Source: Chlamydiota bacterium (lineage in GTDB: Bacteria > Auribacterota > UBA3054 > B51-G9). From it: a stretch of DNA of 26,656 bases. The stretch covers positions 1 through 26,656 of the forward strand of contig QMOL01000007.1 of NCBI GenBank assembly GCA_003648225.1, written 5' to 3'. Below are positions 23,153 through 26,656 of the stretch, one piece after another (within the stretch, counting starts at the first letter, position 1; each line of letters starts with the position of its first letter). A program made the translations under genes and the position numbers. The notes under the pieces were generated by a model, which made no database searches, was not told where the DNA came from, and worked only from the letters and a program-made list of their open reading frames with translations.

Positions 23153-26100
23153 TTATTGAGCTTTTAAATAAGGAACCGCATCAACCCAGATTTCGCTGTT
23201 CCCGATTAACTGCTCGGCATCGATTTTTATTTTTTTCGGGAACGGACCTTTCATTCCAATCCATGAATCATACAGTTTTCCGGGAATTTTTATTTTATTG
23301 ATTTTTCCTTCGTAGTCACTTGCGACACTTGATTTGTAAACCACATTCGGCAGGAAAGCGGAACTGAATACATCTCCACCTCTGAATATAAATTCTTCAT
23401 CATCCAAGTACTCCCGCCATTTAATTGTCTTAGTTCTTACATTTCCAATATCTCCTTTTGCATCAACATAAACACACAAACTTCCACCTTTTGAAATTAA
23501 ACGTTTTAACGCGATAGATGAATTAGAAGAACCTGCGAGGTTAATATTTGCACCAACGCTGCCGCCATAAGTTTCCCAATACCAGTCATCAACTTTATTC
23601 CGTCCCTCTTTAAATAGATTACACTTGGAATAACATATTATCTTATTGATAGCTTTAGCGTTAATATAAACGCCGTAGTCAAGTGTTTCATAACCGATAT
23701 CCTCAGGTTCAACTTCAACGGTACCGAGAATATCTCCTCCAAGTGCGATAATTTGATTGATATTTTTTTCACATATTATATTTGAATGAATATATCCGCC
23801 AAGAACTTCGAAATCACCTTTTTTAGAAACGGCTTTAATTTTTTTGATATTAGCGCCGCATTTAATTGTAGAAACAACATCATCAAAATCTGTTCCGACT
23901 GATCCGCCGACAGCTGATATTTCACCAATATTACCACTAACATCAATATTTGCGAAAATGTTGCCTCCGAGCGCGTAAATATCTTTTCCGCCATCATGTA
24001 TTGTTTTAACATTTAAAGTCGCAATAATACGTTTTAATTCGCCGTTTACAACTTTTATTTCCGCCGGTTCATCGTCCAAACCGATATCTCCCCCTTTTAC
24101 GACAATTGAATCTATATTTCCGTTACAGGTAATCCCTTTAACAATTCCCGCGTCCATAAAATCTTCTTCTTTTTTATGGAAAGGATTGTCAACAATAATT
24201 GAACAAATTCCTCCTTCGGCAACATTAATCATTCCAACCGAACCCTGAAAAATCCTTACTTTTCCTATAGGTCCTTTTGTGTCGATTAAATTAACCGAGC
24301 CGGGAATGAAAATATTTTTAATACCGGCATCGGATGTTATGCAATCAAGTTTTATAAGTCCATCACCTTTTTTGGTTATGAGCTTTATTTTAAGTTTATC
24401 TCTGTTGGAACCGTTTTTAATAATAATTGATCTCGCATCAGGAAAAATAGGCTGACGATTGTAAAGAACTAAAAATCTGTCCCCGTCATCATCCTCGTAA
24501 GGGCGTTGAACATCAACATAGAAATTCTCATAAGCCGTTGGAGGAGTAGAATCGTGCAGTCTGTAAACGCGGCCGGTAATTCTACATCTCAAAATGCCTG
24601 GTGTTTTAGGTGTTCTCCATGAAAGGTATCCACGAGTCCATACTTTTGCGTTGGTAATTATTTCACCGGAAGCAGCATCAATTACATCAGGATAATTAGT
24701 GGTGCCGTCTGTGCTGATTGCCGTAGCGGTAATTATCACCGGATTAGTTTCATTCAGTACATTAAAATAAACTTTTTCAAAGTCGTAGTCGGTACTTGTG
24801 ATATAATCTTCTCTATCAACTGAAATATTAAAATCCATTTCGTCTTCCCCTACAACAACTCTTAATTTTGTATGACCAACAAATGGCGAGCCTGATTCCT
24901 GACAGTAAACATCAATTATTTCTTCGCCGAACCAGTTGTGTTCCGGAATGACAGTTGCGGAATTTAATGCCTGATTAAAAGAAACTGAAATATGATTATT
25001 GCCCTCAACCCACCATGTATAATTCTTGTCAGGTGAACCGTTTACAAGACCTTCGCTATCATCAAGCAAATCTTCAATGACATAACTTTCATTTACATCG
25101 AGATAAATATCGTCAAATACAAGTTGAGGAATAGGAAACCAAACAACACCGCGCCGCCATTCAGGGCAGACATCCGTTGCGTCTTGTCCGAGAGTATTGA
25201 TCAGATTAAATTCTTCACTATTCCCGTAAACACTCCACACGCCCATACTAATTTCTCTGTCATCCGGAAATACGTCTTCATCGGGAATGATTTCGATAAT
25301 CTCATTTAATTTTGGGCTGATAGTGATTTCGAGTGGGGTAATGATGCTGTCATGAGTTGCGTTTTCTGAAATAAGTTTCGCGCAAATATAACCATCGCCG
25401 TCATTATTATTATTAATCCAAATCCCGCCGTTGGAATTTGTAGAGAAGCCGTCAATTAATTTTACTGAACTGACCTCAAGTTGATAGGCGTCAAATGACC
25501 AGCATAGATTTATCTGCGAAATATCAAAGTTATGCGGGTTTCCTACCGATACGGTTAAAGTATAATTAGTTCCGATTACAGGAGGCGTTTGCGGGCTGTT
25601 CAACCATATTCCGATACCGTTAGGATAAACATTCCAATCCGTTTCTTCAATTCTATCGTCGTTGATTTTCAAAACTCCGTTATAAGCAACACGGGTGTAA
25701 GTATAATCATACATCCCGGTTCCTATATTGAATTCCCAGAAAGGTTCATCTTCAAGAGCAAACATTTTAATTGCTGCAATATCTGTTGAATTTGTCACAG
25801 CATTCTTTGTAAAGAAATGTATCCTCGCAACCGTTGTACGGTTGGTTATTTCTGTTCCATAACTATTTGTAAAACCTGTAGGGGTAAGAATATTCTCAAT
25901 AAGGTTTTCTTCTACTTTTTCAATTTCATCTTCATTTAGCAGTATTTCCCACTTATTACCAATTGCAACTATTTCGTCCGGATCAAATTCGATTTCTGCA
26001 GAAACTTCATTCCATTTGGAATTCAAGGGGTTGTTTACCGAAAGAACAATATTAGTTGCTATTCCTGCATAAAGAGATCCGGCGGGATTGAAATTAAGAA

Positions 26101-26656
26101 AAACGTCTTCACCTTCTTTAATAACCAATCGATATTCTGAAATACCGTCACCGGCAACATTTGCTGAACCTAAAATGTCATTTAAACCATTATCAGTCAT
26201 TATACAGAAATCGTTGGTTGAAAATTCGGGAATGACAGGTTTGAGTATTGCATCACCTGCTCTTAACGCTTTAAGTTTTATTACTGCCAAAATATTTGTT
26301 ACATCCAATAAATCAACTGAATTTCCTGAAATGTTCAGCGCGGTTGCGGAGGAACCGTCATTAAGATTTAAATTAATAGATTTAGTTTTTGCAGAGTTCG
26401 GCATTAATTCCACTACACTGGAATCATAAAGCCAATTCAAGTTATAGGTTACATTTGAAGAACTACCGTAAGCAACGACTGAAAGAGTGATTTCACTTCC
26501 CGGTTTTGTAGAATTAACATCGTTTGTATCCAATACCATTTCCACAAAAAATTGGTTTTCAGAATCACTTTCTGATACAATAGGTATAGTTGCCGGCCAG
26601 TTAACCGCCCAGGCATTCTCATCGGAGAAATCAGCGGATAAATATTCAACAGAACC
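23153..26656 (-). CDS. Very large exported-type protein with cohesin-like domains, cadherin-like domain and C-terminal β-solenoid (partial, N-terminus beyond right edge)
   Basis: The frame is open to the window edge, giving 1167 visible residues. The GTG at 26545 is internal, since coding continues upstream as GSVEYLSADFSDENAWAVNW. Three cohesin-like β-sandwiches follow in order: EITLSVVAYGSSSNVTYNLNW (near 26480), IVLSVNNPLNSKWNEVSAEIEF (near 26020) and YTLTVSVGNPHNFDISQINL (near 25530). A cadherin-like/Ig segment comes next (LVFDDIYLDVNESYVIEDL...HNWFGEEIIDVY, about 25120-24860). From about 24430 to the end there is a Gly-rich solenoid with at least eight GG-x-[IVL] turns (KGGDI, LGGNI, VGGSV, LGGYI, LGGDI, YGGSV, KGGSL, RGGDV). 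It has no PEP-CTERM-like tail. It is probably a surface or matrix protein; no enzyme motif is visible and the specific role is unknown. Confidence 0.82.
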   Translation of the reverse strand, partial: GSVEYLSADFSDENAWAVNWPATIPIVSESDSENQFFVEMVLDTNDVNSTKPGSEITLSVVAYGSSSNVTYNLNWLYDSSVVELMPNSAKTKSINLNLNDGSSATALNISGNSVDLLDVTNILAVIKLKALRAGDAILKPVIPEFSTNDFCIMTDNGLNDILGSANVAGDGISEYRLVIKEGEDVFLNFNPAGSLYAGIATNIVLSVNNPLNSKWNEVSAEIEFDPDEIVAIGNKWEILLNEDEIEKVEENLIENILTPTGFTNSYGTEITNRTTVARIHFFTKNAVTNSTDIAAIKMFALEDEPFWEFNIGTGMYDYTYTRVAYNGVLKINDDRIEETDWNVYPNGIGIWLNSPQTPPVIGTNYTLTVSVGNPHNFDISQINLCWSFDAYQLEVSSVKLIDGFSTNSNGGIWINNNNDGDGYICAKLISENATHDSIITPLEITISPKLNEIIEIIPDEDVFPDDREISMGVWSVYGNSEEFNLINTLGQDATDVCPEWRRGVVWFPIPQLVFDDIYLDVNESYVIEDLLDDSEGLVNGSPDKNYTWWVEGNNHISVSFNQALNSATVIPEHNWFGEEIIDVYCQESGSPFVGHTKLRVVVGEDEMDFNISVDREDYITSTDYDFEKVYFNVLNETNPVIITATAISTDGTTNYPDVIDAASGEIITNAKVWTRGYLSWRTPKTPGILRCRITGRVYRLHDSTPPTAYENFYVDVQRPYEDDDGDRFLVLYNRQPIFPDARSIIIKNGSNRDKLKIKLITKKGDGLIKLDCITSDAGIKNIFIPGSVNLIDTKGPIGKVRIFQGSVGMINVAEGGICSIIVDNPFHKKEEDFMDAGIVKGITCNGNIDSIVVKGGDIGLDDEPAEIKVVNGELKRIIATLNVKTIHDGGKDIYALGGNIFANIDVSGNIGEISAVGGSVGTDFDDVVSTIKCGANIKKIKAVSKKGDFEVLGGYIHSNIICEKNINQIIALGGDILGTVEVEPEDIGYETLDYGVYINAKAINKIICYSKCNLFKEGRNKVDDWYWETYGGSVGANINLAGSSNSSIALKRLISKGGSLCVYVDAKGDIGNVRTKTIKWREYLDDEEFIFRGGDVFSSAFLPNVVYKSSVASDYEGKINKIKIPGKLYDSWIGMKGPFPKKIKIDAEQLIGNSEIWVDAVPYLKAQ

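Overview
The window is from an A+T-rich, Gram-negative-type bacterium. I infer the PVC superphylum, most likely Lentisphaerota/Victivallales or a relative. The reasons are large exported β-helix proteins with choice-of-anchor-type ends, a very large GspK-like pseudopilin carrying a DGIDND...DEGIDD motif and a lamin-tail-like insert, several uroporphyrinogen-decarboxylase-family (URO-D) proteins beside carbohydrate genes, and a GH78-type rhamnosidase. The lineage call comes from gene content only; no rRNA or tRNA gene was seen.

Layout. (1) 1-3768, minus strand: two adjacent paralogous right-handed β-helix proteins with Pmp-like repeats. The downstream one is cut by the left edge; the complete one ends in an ASH-like domain and an IPEGG-hydrophobic-basic tail. 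(2) 3769-3938: a compact divergent promoter region with two copies of a 16-bp operator-like repeat. (3) 3939-12078, plus strand: a two-gene unit made of a double DUF3857/transglutaminase-like exported protein, whose second transglutaminase half has lost Cys and His, and a 1430-residue GspK-like protein. (4) 12089-19693: a rhamnose locus. A minus-strand AraC-family regulator is divergent from L-rhamnose isomerase (rhaA), followed by a URO-D-family protein, a GH78-like α-L-rhamnosidase and a URO-D protein fused to two thioredoxin-fold domains. An 8-bp tandem repeat and a palindromic dispersed element lie before the last gene. (5) 19813-20463: endonuclease III (nth). (6) 20464-20782: a gene-free region with a nested palindrome. 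(7) 20783-22732, minus: a secreted clan-GH-A-like glycosidase of visibly higher G+C. (8) 22733-23152: gene-free, with a second copy of the dispersed palindrome. (9) 23153-26656, minus: a very large cohesin-like/β-solenoid surface protein whose N-terminus lies beyond the right edge.

How they may work together. Region 4 looks like a regulated unit for releasing and isomerising L-rhamnose. Kinase and aldolase genes are not in the window. The two URO-D-family proteins suggest a corrinoid-methyl-transfer or demethylation step, perhaps on O-methylated rhamnose; this is inference, since no corrinoid protein is encoded here. The large exported proteins in regions 1, 3 and 9 look like cell-surface or secretion-related components.
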